Shown here one piece after another: positions 54,024-63,642 of a stretch of DNA of 64,000 bases. The notes below the pieces were generated by a model, which was given only the letters and a program-made list of their open reading frames with translations, was not told where the DNA came from and ran no database searches. The stretch's first letter is position 1. Every line of letters begins with the position of its first letter. The stretch is from contig CAJCIP010000062.1 in assembly GCA_903970445.1 (NCBI GenBank), positions 1 to 64,000 of the forward strand, in the 5' to 3' direction. Made by a program: the position numbers and the translations under genes. The DNA is from Verrucomicrobia bacterium Tous-C9LFEB (lineage in GTDB: Bacteria > Acidobacteriota > Terriglobia > Terriglobales > Acidobacteriaceae).

Positions 54024-54025
54024 CA
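53971..54025 (+). repeat. Dispersed repeat family, copy C
   Basis: AAAATGCGGGGATCTCTCCGC to CCGGTCGAGATGACA, 55 bases. The left end differs from copies A and B by two or three bases, the right end is identical. Its position at the truncated end of the antitoxin-like ORF suggests that insertion or recombination here broke that gene. Confidence 0.75.
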
Positions 54026-54124
54026 GTTCGTTGGTTGAAGAGCCACTGAGAACATAAGTCACTACTCACTCACTGAGCCTTGTCCCGATACGATTTTGAA
54101 CATGACCTTTAGTGCTGCCTCTGC

Positions 54125-54676
54125 ATGAACCCACTCGACTGGATGCTCGCGATCCTGCTGACGTACTCCGTGGTGCGCGCGGCCCTGAACGGCTTGCTGC
54201 GCGAGGCGTTCTCGCTGGGTGGTATTGTCGTCGGTTTTCTTCTGGCCTGCTGGTATTACCGCGAGCTTGCGCCGCACCTCAGTGGGCTGATCACGTCGCC
54301 GCCGCTTGCCTTGTTCACCGCGTTCTTCGTGCTGCTGGTCGGAACGATGATTGTCGCGCACATCGTGGCGATGATTCTTCGGCGGAGTGCGAAGACGATT
54401 GGACTTGGCTTCATGGACCGGCTGGGTGGCGCGGCGTTCGGTTTGGTGCGCGGATTCCTGCTGGGGACGGCGATCCTTACCGCATTTACAGCGTTTCTGG
54501 CTACTGCACCATGGATGAAAAATTCTTTGCTTGCGCCGTATTTTCTAAGTGCTGCCCATGCTGTATCCTTCGTCATGCCCGCAGACCTGAGTAACCGGTT
54601 CCGTGAAGGCGTCGAGCGCATCAAGCACACGACACCCGACTGGATCAAATCGGTTCCTCCGTCGCACACTAATTGA
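54125..54676 (+). CDS. cvpA: CvpA family inner membrane protein
   Basis: Small polytopic membrane protein of 183 residues, named after colicin V production; function in the cell envelope is not fully known. Four hydrophobic segments at about 5-45, 60-85, 98-118 and 125-145, with NGLLREAFSLGGIVVGF and DRLGGAAFGLVRGFLLG as the conserved helix-loop signatures. 32 bases before the Fis-type regulator gene. Confidence 0.86.
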   Translation: MNPLDWMLAILLTYSVVRAALNGLLREAFSLGGIVVGFLLACWYYRELAPHLSGLITSPPLALFTAFFVLLVGTMIVAHIVAMILRRSAKTIGLGFMDRLGGAAFGLVRGFLLGTAILTAFTAFLATAPWMKNSLLAPYFLSAAHAVSFVMPADLSNRFREGVERIKHTTPDWIKSVPPSHTN

Positions 54677-54707
54677 AGTTCACCTAAAACCAAGGAACCG
54701 CACGCGA

Positions 54708-54995
54708 GTGAAACGCGATCTCGACAGCCTCGTCCTCCAGATGCATACCGCTGGTCTCTCTTACACCGAAGCCGTGCGTGAGTTCAAAAAGCGCTTCATC
54801 ATGGAAGTGATGGCACGGCACCGAGGAAACCAGTGCAAGGCAGCCGAGGAGCTTGGCATGCATCGCAACACGCTAAGCCGCACGCTTTCAGAATTAGATA
54901 TGGACTCGACGCAGATCAAAAAGGGTCTAAAGCGGCCCGTGCGTTCGGTTCGTCCCGTGCGACCGGGCCTGCAGATCGTCTCGGGCGGACGTTAG
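54708..54995 (+). CDS. Fis-type DNA-binding protein
   Basis: 95-residue protein with a single helix-turn-helix of the Fis/NtrC C-terminal type: RFIMEVMARHRGNQCKAAEELGMHRNTLSRTLSEL. The remainder is basic. GTG at 54708 was taken as start because AAGGA lies ten bases upstream; the frame open from 54603 runs through the cvpA gene. It may work like Fis (DNA bending) or as a small transcription regulator. No partner kinase or sigma54 domain. Confidence 0.82.
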   Translation: MKRDLDSLVLQMHTAGLSYTEAVREFKKRFIMEVMARHRGNQCKAAEELGMHRNTLSRTLSELDMDSTQIKKGLKRPVRSVRPVRPGLQIVSGGR

Positions 54996-55074
54996 GGCCC
55001 TTCCACTTCCAACACTCATTTGTATCCTTCGCGAATGAGCGCTTTGTCTAAGGGTGCGTCTACCCCGCGCGCAC

Positions 55075-56985
55075 CTACTGCGGCAACGTCGAGCCATCCA
55101 TCAGCGGCAATTCCAGATGCGACGGGTACTTTGCCGAGCCATAGACCGTCACGGTCTCCGGCTTGTACGCCGAGACCGGAGCACTCATGATGTTCGGCAC
55201 CCAGGTCTGCGGATTCCGGTCATAGAGCGGAAACCATGTCGACTGCACTTCGACCATCAGCTTGTGCCCCTTCAGAAATGTGTGATCGGCGCCGTGCAGA
55301 CTCCACTTGTACTCATTGACTGCACCCGGCGACACCACTTCCGGAGTCGTAAAGCTGTTGCGATACCGCCCTCGCAAGATCTCAGAAGCCACCATCAACT
55401 CATAGCCGTTCTTGCCGCCCGCCTTGTCATCCGGATACACATCGATCAACTTCACGATCCAGTCAGCATCGCTTCCGGTCGTCGCCGCGTAGATGTCTGC
55501 AACGACATCGCCGGTAACTGTCAGATCGCCCGTCAGCACGCCCGTTGAAAACGCTGCGATGTCTTTCCGGTCCGCAACAAACCTTTGATCTTCCACCAGC
55601 CACGTGCGCCACTTCGATCCCTCACTGTAGGTCGACTGGATTGGCCGGTGACGGTACGGAACAGGATTCGCCGGATCGGACACGTACGTAGCGGCAACAG
55701 TGTTGTAGTCGCCTTGCGGCTCCGTGAAGCTCAACGACTTATTCGGCTCTAAGTAGACCCGGTCCTGATGAAAGCCATCCTTCGGCGGCCACATCGCGTA
55801 CCGGTGCCACGCATTCTCGCCTGTTCGGAAACTGGCTGTGTCTTCCAGCGTGAAGTCCGCCCGACTCTTCAGATAGTGCTCGAAGAACGGCGCTTGCAGT
55901 TGCTCGCGGAAGTAGTCGCCCGTGCTCTGGCCGAAGCTGATCTTGCCGAAGTCGGCCCCGAGCTCGTTACCCTTGCCTCCCCAGCCGCCATGGTTCCACG
56001 GCCCAAGCACCATGAAGACCTTGTGCGCTTCCGCGTTCTTCGGCATCTTGCCTTTTCCTTCAGCGTCACGGATTGCCTTCGTCTCTGCCGCGTGCAGCGC
56101 GCCATATTCCGCCTGCGTTCCCCACATATCTTCCTGGTCCCAGTAGCCTCCCACCTCAAGCGTTGGCACTTCCGGGACGCCGAGGTGCGGTTCGACAGCC
56201 ATCGCCTGCCAGAACGGCGAATACTGCGGCTCGCTGAGAAAGTGCTTCGCCGTGGGCAGATCGCTCATCCCTGCTGCCGCGGCCGCACCTGCAAAATTCA
56301 CCTGCTTCAGGAACCAGTCATACTGATCGCCCTTCGCCTCCACCACCTTGTCCGTCTTCTGCGCTTCCATCTCCTGCACATAGTCAAAGCCATAGGTCTG
56401 GCGAAACGCACCATTGTGAAAGAAGTCGTCGCCCATCCAGATGTTCGTCATCGGCGCCTGCGGGCTGATTGCCTTCACGGCGGGATGATGATTGATGCCG
56501 GCCATCATCGCGAGGAAGCCGGGATAGCTGACGCCGGAAACGCCTACCTTGCCCGAGTTGTTCGGCACGTTCTTCACCAGCCACTCGACGGTGTCATACG
56601 TGTCTGTCGTCTCGTCGATGTCCGCCGGGCCGTTGTGCGCCACAATCGGATGGTTCATCACGAACTGGCCTTCGGACTTGTAGCGCCCTCGAATATCCTG
56701 CCCGATATAAATGTATCCACTTAGAACAAGCGGACCCGTTGTGAACTTTTTCGGATCCATGCCATCCACACCGTAGGGCGTACGTTGCATGAGAAACGGC
56801 AGCGGTTCACCGCTTTTGTCGCTGCCCGCTGGTCGAACAATGACGGTATGCAACTTCACGCCATCTCGCATCGGAATCATTACGTCTGTGCGGAAGTACG
56901 TGGGCGGCTTTGCTGTCGTTGCACTTTGCGCGAGGGTCATCCCGCCCGGCAGAAGAATAAGACAATAGATGAGCAGCTTTTTCAC
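55075..56985 (-). CDS. CocE/NonD family hydrolase (X-Pro dipeptidyl-peptidase-like S15)
   Basis: Secreted or periplasmic serine hydrolase. The signal peptide is about residues 1-20 (VKKLLIYCLILLPGGMTLAQ). The alpha/beta-hydrolase core shows GVSGVSYPGFLAMM (nucleophile Ser in GVSYPG, about residue 143), LTSNxYD-like acid and His regions, and the C-terminal jelly-roll domain (about 400-636) of the S15/CocE family. GTG at 56985 has GGAG five bases upstream; the ATG at 57021 would put 12 residues before the signal peptide. 636 residues. Substrate may be an ester or a Pro-peptide. Confidence 0.9.
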   Translation of the reverse strand: MKKLLIYCLILLPGGMTLAQSATTAKPPTYFRTDVMIPMRDGVKLHTVIVRPAGSDKSGEPLPFLMQRTPYGVDGMDPKKFTTGPLVLSGYIYIGQDIRGRYKSEGQFVMNHPIVAHNGPADIDETTDTYDTVEWLVKNVPNNSGKVGVSGVSYPGFLAMMAGINHHPAVKAISPQAPMTNIWMGDDFFHNGAFRQTYGFDYVQEMEAQKTDKVVEAKGDQYDWFLKQVNFAGAAAAAGMSDLPTAKHFLSEPQYSPFWQAMAVEPHLGVPEVPTLEVGGYWDQEDMWGTQAEYGALHAAETKAIRDAEGKGKMPKNAEAHKVFMVLGPWNHGGWGGKGNELGADFGKISFGQSTGDYFREQLQAPFFEHYLKSRADFTLEDTASFRTGENAWHRYAMWPPKDGFHQDRVYLEPNKSLSFTEPQGDYNTVAATYVSDPANPVPYRHRPIQSTYSEGSKWRTWLVEDQRFVADRKDIAAFSTGVLTGDLTVTGDVVADIYAATTGSDADWIVKLIDVYPDDKAGGKNGYELMVASEILRGRYRNSFTTPEVVSPGAVNEYKWSLHGADHTFLKGHKLMVEVQSTWFPLYDRNPQTWVPNIMSAPVSAYKPETVTVYGSAKYPSHLELPLMDGSTLPQ

Positions 56986-57111
56986 GTGGGCTCCTGCATT
57001 CGTTCCGGCTTCTCCGGCCAAGTTCTGTCGTTGTTTATGAGACAGATTACATAGAAAACCGCCCTCGCAGTGATCTGCGAAGACGGTTCAACCTCAGGCC
57101 CGTGCTCCGTT

Positions 57112-57339
57112 TTACTGTCCTGTCAGATTTCCGGGGCTCGTCATGCATTGCCAGTTTTGCCGGGCGTGGGAGCCATCACAGAACGGCCGCTTCTCACTCA
57201 GGCCGCAACGGCAAAGACTGATCGCCGGCTTCCCTGCCAGGTCCCACTCTTTTCCATCGGCATCCTTCAGCACGATGTGTCCTTCCACCCGCAGTGGACC
57301 GTTGGGCTTCACCGTAATGTGTACCGCTTCATCCGCCAT
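57112..57339 (-). CDS. CDGSH iron-sulfur domain protein
   Basis: 75 residues. The cluster motif CRCGLSEKRPFCDGSH (Cys-x-Cys...CDGSH) gives a [2Fe-2S] cluster with three Cys and one His ligand. The rest is the short beta cap of the domain, beginning ITVKPNGPLRV. ATG at 57339 has AAGGAG seven bases upstream; the frame open to 57384 includes 15 non-homologous residues. It belongs to the small-bacterial CDGSH type with one cluster domain. Redox or iron handling is the usual guess. Confidence 0.93.
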   Translation of the reverse strand: MADEAVHITVKPNGPLRVEGHIVLKDADGKEWDLAGKPAISLCRCGLSEKRPFCDGSHARQNWQCMTSPGNLTGQ

Positions 57340-57396
57340 AAACTTTCTCCTTATCCTTTTGCAGCATAGCAGCGCGCCTTGCACCGCCTGTTCTTC

Positions 57397-57669
57397 CTAA
57401 ACCTCTTCCACCATCAACTCATCGACGTAGCACCAGCCCCAATGCTCGCCCGGCTCTACCGTCTGCATCACAGGGTGCTTTGTCGTATGAAAGTGCTTCG
57501 TCGCATGCTTGTTCTTTGAGGAATCGCAGCAGCCCACATGCCCGCAAGCGAGGCACTCGCGCAGGTGCACCCACGCATCACCCATCTTCACGCATGCCTC
57601 ACAACCCCTGGCGTGGCTTGCTCTCGGATGAGAGACAGCTTTCACATCTCTGAAATGTTCACACTTCAT
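57397..57669 (-). CDS. UBP-type zinc-finger protein
   Basis: 90-residue protein consisting of one Zn-finger of the ubiquitin-specific-protease type. Paired Cys/His positions are CEHF, CEACVKMG, CLACGHVGCCDSS and HATKHFHTTKHP, and the GHVGCCDSSKNKHATKH stretch is diagnostic. In bacteria the binding partner is unknown, as there is no ubiquitin. GAGG eight bases before ATG. It precedes the CDGSH gene by 57 bases on the same strand. Confidence 0.92.
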   Translation of the reverse strand: MKCEHFRDVKAVSHPRASHARGCEACVKMGDAWVHLRECLACGHVGCCDSSKNKHATKHFHTTKHPVMQTVEPGEHWGWCYVDELMVEEV

Positions 57670-57696
57670 CGCAGTGTCCTCGTTCTTCCGACTCAG

Positions 57697-58059
57697 CTAC
57701 TCTGACTCCGCCACTTCTTTGAAGACAACATGCGTTCCGTCGCTGAATAGCAGCTCGTAGCTGCGGCTGAACCAGCCTGATTTGCGTTCTTCGTTGTTGA
57801 CGAGCCGGGCCTGATAGTCGCCGGTGTGCAACAGCCCAGTCGCGCCGGCCTCCAGCTCGACATGCGTACCGTTGATCAGCGCTTCGATGTGCAAGACGCT
57901 CTCCGTTCCCGCCATCTGCACTCGCGCATGGGTCACGTGCGCCACCAGCGGATAATCCAACGATTCAGCCTTGCGCGACTCGGAATAACGCTGCTTCTGC
58001 GCGGAACAGACTGGCACACCTAACAGAATCAGCATTGCAGCACTTGCAAATTTGTTCAC
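57697..58059 (-). CDS. Small exported protein, unknown
   Basis: 120 residues with a signal peptide ([20 protein letters not shown]). The mature part is beta-rich and ends in [19 protein letters not shown]. No family recognised. GTG start at 58059 overlaps the rph stop by four bases (GTGA), with GAGG seven bases before it. So it is translated with RNase PH. Confidence 0.72.
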   Translation of the reverse strand: MNKFASAAMLILLGVPVCSAQKQRYSESRKAESLDYPLVAHVTHARVQMAGTESVLHIEALINGTHVELEAGATGLLHTGDYQARLVNNEERKSGWFSRSYELLFSDGTHVVFKEVAESE

Positions 58060-58808
58060 GCGCCCACCTCGATGCAGTTCTTCTGCGCGACCAATAACTC
58101 GCGTATGCCTGCTTCTGCCACATCCAGCATTTCATTCAGCCGGGCGCGCGAGTAGGTTTCTTTCTCTGCCGTAGCCTGCGTTTCCACCAGGCCGCCGGAA
58201 GCGGTCATCACGACGTTCATATCCACCTCGGCGCGCGAGTCTTCTTCGTACGCGAGGTCGAGCAGAACACGCCCGTCCACGACACCCACCGAAGTCGCCG
58301 CAACCATCTCACGCATCGGCGACTGCTTGATTGTCCCTGCCTTCTGCAACTTGCCCAACGCGATTGCCAGTGCCGCGCAGGCTCCAGTGATTGCAGCCGT
58401 GCGCGTTCCGCCATCCGCCTGCAGCACATCGCAGTCGAGAATTACGGTTCGCTCGCCCAGTAACTTCATGTCAACAACCGAGCGCAGACTTCGCCCGATC
58501 AGCCGCTGTATCTCATGCGTTCGCCCACCTACCTTGCCGCGCTCGGATTCCCGCGGCGTACGCGTTAGGGTCGCTCGCGGCAACATCCCGTATTCCGCTG
58601 TCACCCAGCCACGGCCCGAGTTGCGCATCCAGCCGGGCACTCCGTTTTCTACCGACGCATTGCAAAGCACGCGTGTGTGCCCAACCTCAATCAATACAGA
58701 CCCCTCGGCTGTCGCCACAAATCCAGGAGTCATCTTCAGCGGCCGCGCCTGCCTCGCGCTGCGATCACCCGTTCGAAACACTTCTTCTATCGTTGCCATC
58801 TCTCCCAT
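58056..58808 (-). CDS. rph: Ribonuclease PH
   Basis: Phosphate-dependent 3'-to-5' exonuclease that trims tRNA precursors. The 250-residue protein shows [12 protein letters not shown] near the start, the phosphate-binding [40 protein letters not shown], and [19 protein letters not shown], all family signatures. The ATG at 58808 lacks a strong ribosome site; an ATG at 58799 is possible and does not affect the fold. Upstream in operon with the small exported protein. Divergent from the regulator gene. Confidence 0.96.
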   Translation of the reverse strand: MGEMATIEEVFRTGDRSARQARPLKMTPGFVATAEGSVLIEVGHTRVLCNASVENGVPGWMRNSGRGWVTAEYGMLPRATLTRTPRESERGKVGGRTHEIQRLIGRSLRSVVDMKLLGERTVILDCDVLQADGGTRTAAITGACAALAIALGKLQKAGTIKQSPMREMVAATSVGVVDGRVLLDLAYEEDSRAEVDMNVVMTASGGLVETQATAEKETYSRARLNEMLDVAEAGIRELLVAQKNCIEVGA

Positions 58809-59054
58809 GATAAGCGTCCATGCTCCCTTCTCTGGTCATGCCTGCGCTATGTTCGTCCGTGGTTCAATGACGTCCGGTTGAACAGAGGGTTCCAACTTTC
58901 GTTGCACCCAAGGGCCGCATTTGGGATCTGCACAGAATTCGGGCAGAGTTACAATCGGACCAGTCAAACGCTACATACAAGAATCATTGGTGCGGCGGGA
59001 ACGCCGTGCGGCAAAGATCGGAAGCGAATACAGGCAATAGATCGGGATCACCCT

Positions 59055-60533
<1,479 letters not shown>

Positions 60534-60681
60534 TCTTTAGCTCTTCCCAGCAACATTTCACAAACGCGGCCATGACCTTGGCCCCACTCGTCTGCAAAAT
60601 GATGGAAACTTGACTTGGCATCGACGCCTTACGGAACCACCGTTGTCTCAGGCGCATCGAACGCCCTAGGAGAAACTCTTC

Positions 60682-61671
60682 ATGAAGCTGACACCCGGAA
60701 AGCTCGCGGGCCTGAATGCTGTATCGGATGCGCGTGGCGTGATCGCCGCCGCCGCCATGGACCAACGCGGCTCGCTGCAGAAGTCGCTTGGCGACGCGCG
60801 TGGCGGCATGGCTACGGACAATGACCTGGAGCGCTTTAAGGCGCTCGTCACAGACACGCTCACCAGGCATGCCTCTGCCATTCTTCTCGATCCAGAATTC
60901 GGCCTGCCTGCCGCCAAGATGCGCAACGGCAAAGGGCTGCTGCTCGCCTATGAGAAGACCGGCTACGACTCACAAACTCCCGGCCGCCTTCCTGACCTGC
61001 TCGACCACTGGAGCGTCGTCCGGCTCAAGGAAGCCGGCGCCGACTGCATCAAGATTCTGCTTTATTACACTCCGTTCGAGAAGCCCGACATCAACGACGT
61101 CAAGCACGCCTTCATCGAGCGCATCGGTGACGAGTGCCGCGCCCATGACATTCCCTTCTTCTGCGAGTTCGTTGGCTACGACGCCGACGGCAGCAACGAG
61201 AAATCCATCGAATATGCGCGCAAAAAGCCCTCTATTGTGGCTGGTTCCATGAGCGAGTTTTCAAACCCCATCTATGGCATCGACGTTCTCAAAGTTGAAG
61301 TCCCCATCCAGATGGACTTCGTCGAAGGTACGCACGCATACAAGGGCGCGAAGGCCTACACGCGCGCCGAAGCTCTGCAGCATTTCCGCGATGCCGCCGC
61401 AGTGACCGCTCTGCCATTCATCTATCTCTCGGCGGGCGTTTCCAACCCCGTTTTCATCGAAACCCTCGAGCTCGCAGCGGAATCCGGCGTGGAGTATAAC
61501 GGCGTCCTCTGCGGCCGGGCCACATGGAAGGACGGCATCCCCATCTTCGCCCGTGACGGCGAAGCAGCCTTCATCGATTGGCTCAACACCACAGGCGTCG
61601 AGAACATCGAAAACGTGAACAAGGCCCTGCAAGCCGCAACGCCGTGGAAGAACAGGGTCGAAGCGGCCTAG
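60682..61671 (+). CDS. lacD: Tagatose-1,6-bisphosphate aldolase-like enzyme (LacD family)
   Basis: Class I (Schiff-base) aldolase of 329 residues. The reactive Lys203 is in YGIDVLKVEVP, the N-terminal strand is ARGVIAAAAMDQRGSL, and DPEFGLPAAK and FVEGTHAYKGAKAYTRAEAL are family segments. It splits tagatose-1,6-bisphosphate, or a related ketose bisphosphate or sulfo-sugar phosphate, into two trioses. AGGAGA lies eight bases before the ATG. No tagatose kinase or isomerase gene is adjacent, so the substrate is a guess. 148 bases after the regulator gene. Confidence 0.88.
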   Translation: MKLTPGKLAGLNAVSDARGVIAAAAMDQRGSLQKSLGDARGGMATDNDLERFKALVTDTLTRHASAILLDPEFGLPAAKMRNGKGLLLAYEKTGYDSQTPGRLPDLLDHWSVVRLKEAGADCIKILLYYTPFEKPDINDVKHAFIERIGDECRAHDIPFFCEFVGYDADGSNEKSIEYARKKPSIVAGSMSEFSNPIYGIDVLKVEVPIQMDFVEGTHAYKGAKAYTRAEALQHFRDAAAVTALPFIYLSAGVSNPVFIETLELAAESGVEYNGVLCGRATWKDGIPIFARDGEAAFIDWLNTTGVENIENVNKALQAATPWKNRVEAA

Positions 61672-62095
61672 CGTATCGACATATCGTTTCAGTGTTCTTC
61701 CCAGGCTGACTTGTAAGTTGTTATATCGATGAATGCCCGCAGCCGTCTGACGTGTCATCTCGACCGCAGACCGCAGCCGTCTCACTGTCATCTCGACCGG
61801 AGGCCGCAGCCCATCTCACTTGTCATCTCGACCGGAGGCCGCAGCCCATCCCACTTGTCATCTCGACCGGAGACCGCGGCCGTCTCACTTGTCATCTCGA
61901 CCGGAGGCCGCAGGCCGTAGTGGAGAGACCCCTGTATTTTGGTTGTGCAGCCGAATAGCTTGCCCCCGAAGCAAAATACATGGGCTCTCCCTTACGCTGC
62001 ACGATAAACCGTCCTGCTTCGATTCGACGATCTCTGTTCAAGATATCCATGCGCAACGTGTCGCATCGTCAGACCGAAGCTACACTTAACCCACG
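61672..62095. other. 424-base intergenic region dominated by repeats
   Basis: Contains the tandem repeat array 61739-61940 and no gene. The several open frames in it translate to repeated Ser-Arg-Pro-rich words and are artefacts. The 150 bases before the POTRA gene contain no recognised promoter. Confidence 0.6.
61739..61940 (-). repeat. Tandem amplification of the dispersed repeat (five units, copy D)
   Basis: Five head-to-tail units of 34, 33, 35, 35 and 34 bases, all sharing TGTCATCTCGACCGGAG-type cores, followed by a sixth unit that goes on into GTAGTGGAGAGACCCCTGTATTTT. The last part is the reverse complement of the AAATACAGGGGTCTCTCC end of copies A-C, and the unit core is the reverse complement of their GGTCGAGATGACA end. 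So one end of the family was duplicated in tandem. Units differ by few bases, suggesting recent slippage. It is not a CRISPR array, as no spacers occur. Confidence 0.85.
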
Positions 62096-63355
62096 ATGCG
62101 CCCGCGCCACTTCTTCCTTGCACTCGTCCTCACCGCAGAAGCCGCAGCCCAGACCTACAAGCCAAAACAAATTCGCCTGGAAGGCGCAGACGGACTCGAC
62201 AAGGCTGACATCCTCCGCACCCTCAACCTCAAAGAGGGTACTGCGATGTCCAAGACTGAAATTGAAACTGCCCTGCAGCGTCTTGCCGACAGCGGCGCCT
62301 TCACCGACGTTTCCTACACGGTCAACGACTCCACCCTGATCATCACTCTCAAACCTGCTGAAGGCGCGCAGGCACTGCCAGTGCGCTTCAGCAATTTTGT
62401 CTGGTGGCAGCCCGCGGAGCTCGAAGCTCTCGTCGAAAAACGCGTTCCACTCTTTCACGGCAAGCTCCCACTCACGGGCGAACTCACCAAGGAAGTGATT
62501 GCTGCGCTTTCCGCGCTCGTTGCGGAAAAAGGCGTACCAGACGCAAAGATCAGCGCTGGGCTTTCCACCAGCGAGGGCTCGGGGAACGGCGTCTCTTCCC
62601 TCGCACTCACCATCACCTCACCTCAGATCATCCTCGGCGACATCAAGCTGCTCGGCGCAGCCCCCAACGTGCGGTCGCAGCTCGACGTCGTTTCCTCGAA
62701 GCTCGCCGGGCAGGAATTTGACTCGGTCGAAAGCGCGGCGGCCATTCGCAACAGCATCGCTGACGCACACAAGAACGCCGGCTATCTCGATGCCGCCGTC
62801 GATGCTCCCGAGTTCGGCGCGCCGCATCTCGATATGCTCAGCTACGAAGTCGACGCGTCCGTGCTCGTGCATCCGGGTGAGCTCTATCACGTGAGCTCGC
62901 TCGACCTCAACGTGCCGCCTCCCGTCACTTCTGAGGAGGCTGCCAGGGTGACGGGCCTCCGCGTCGGGCAGGCCGCTGGAGCCATGGACTTCAAAATCGC
63001 TGCCGAGAGTCTCGCTCGCGCCTATGCCAGCCACGGCTTTCTGGAAACGCACATCACGGCCGCGTCGGATCACAACAAAGCAAACCACACCGTTGCATAT
63101 CGCTTCTCCATCGATCCCGGTGTGCTTGACCACGTCACCTCGATCAACGGCTCCGCGCTCTCACTCGAACAGCGGCAAACATTCGCAGAGCAGTTCCAGG
63201 GCAAGCCCGGCGCGCCCGCCGATGCAGCGATGGTTCAAGAGATCCTCCGTGTGCTGCATGCCATGCACGCTGAAAAATCCATCCACATCAGCCAGCATCT
63301 CAATCGCAAAACACACACCGTGGAAATTCTGCTCGAACCCGTGAAGCAGCCATAG
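62096..63355 (+). CDS. Exported protein with POTRA-like domains only
   Basis: 419 residues with a short signal peptide (MRPRHFFLALVLTAEAAAQ). At least three POTRA-like units: residues about 20-85 (KQIRLEGADGLDKADILRTL), 180-270 and 270-345, 345-410 in part, with the alternation of VxxIxGxxLS-type strands and helices. There is no C-terminal beta-barrel and no terminal Phe/Trp. It therefore resembles the soluble part of BamA/TamA without the membrane half; it may be a chaperone-like periplasmic partner of an Omp85 protein encoded elsewhere. Repeats directly precede it. Confidence 0.7.
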   Translation: MRPRHFFLALVLTAEAAAQTYKPKQIRLEGADGLDKADILRTLNLKEGTAMSKTEIETALQRLADSGAFTDVSYTVNDSTLIITLKPAEGAQALPVRFSNFVWWQPAELEALVEKRVPLFHGKLPLTGELTKEVIAALSALVAEKGVPDAKISAGLSTSEGSGNGVSSLALTITSPQIILGDIKLLGAAPNVRSQLDVVSSKLAGQEFDSVESAAAIRNSIADAHKNAGYLDAAVDAPEFGAPHLDMLSYEVDASVLVHPGELYHVSSLDLNVPPPVTSEEAARVTGLRVGQAAGAMDFKIAAESLARAYASHGFLETHITAASDHNKANHTVAYRFSIDPGVLDHVTSINGSALSLEQRQTFAEQFQGKPGAPADAAMVQEILRVLHAMHAEKSIHISQHLNRKTHTVEILLEPVKQP

Positions 63356-63642
63356 TCCCCCCTCGCTTTCGCAATCTCATTGCCTCGAATCGCCCACGTA
63401 CAAAAGAAAATGCCTGCCGACTGTCTCGATAGTGCTCAGCGGAGACAGGCCGACAGGCGGTTACGGTTTTGTTGGCTCGAAACAGCTCAGCGGAACCAAC
63501 CCGTGTTGACTTACGGAGATACTCGCACCCTAAGAAAGAGGTTGCCAATAACACTAAAAATTTATGCACCTGTTTTGATATCACAGCGTCCCAATCCGGG
63601 AATCAAGTCGCTCTGCGACTCGCACCGGGACTCACGTTTCCG

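Larger units (their letters stand above)
53745..54124. other. Intergenic region with truncated antitoxin-like ORF and repeat copy C
   Basis: Between SMC and cvpA. It contains a short remnant ORF (53847-54023) and the third dispersed repeat copy (53971-54025). Upstream of the remnant an open frame ends in ...MDEAEE exactly at the ATGA overlap with the remnant start, which could be the end of a lost toxin gene. Confidence 0.5.

Noticed and set aside
55768-56724. 318-codon plus-strand frame
   Set aside because: Antisense of the CocE/NonD hydrolase; His/Leu/Arg-rich artefact translation.
61739-61940. Possible CRISPR array
   Set aside because: Repeat units follow each other directly with no unique spacers, and no cas genes are near.
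61729-62089. Several overlapping ORFs of 60-90 codons rich in Ser-Arg-Pro words
   Set aside because: They are translations of the tandem repeat array in different frames, without ribosome sites.
63356-63642. Possible small gene between the POTRA protein and the amidase
   Set aside because: Short frames lack start signals; the stretch is AT-richer and shows only weak, imperfect duplications of an AGCTCAGCGGA-like word.
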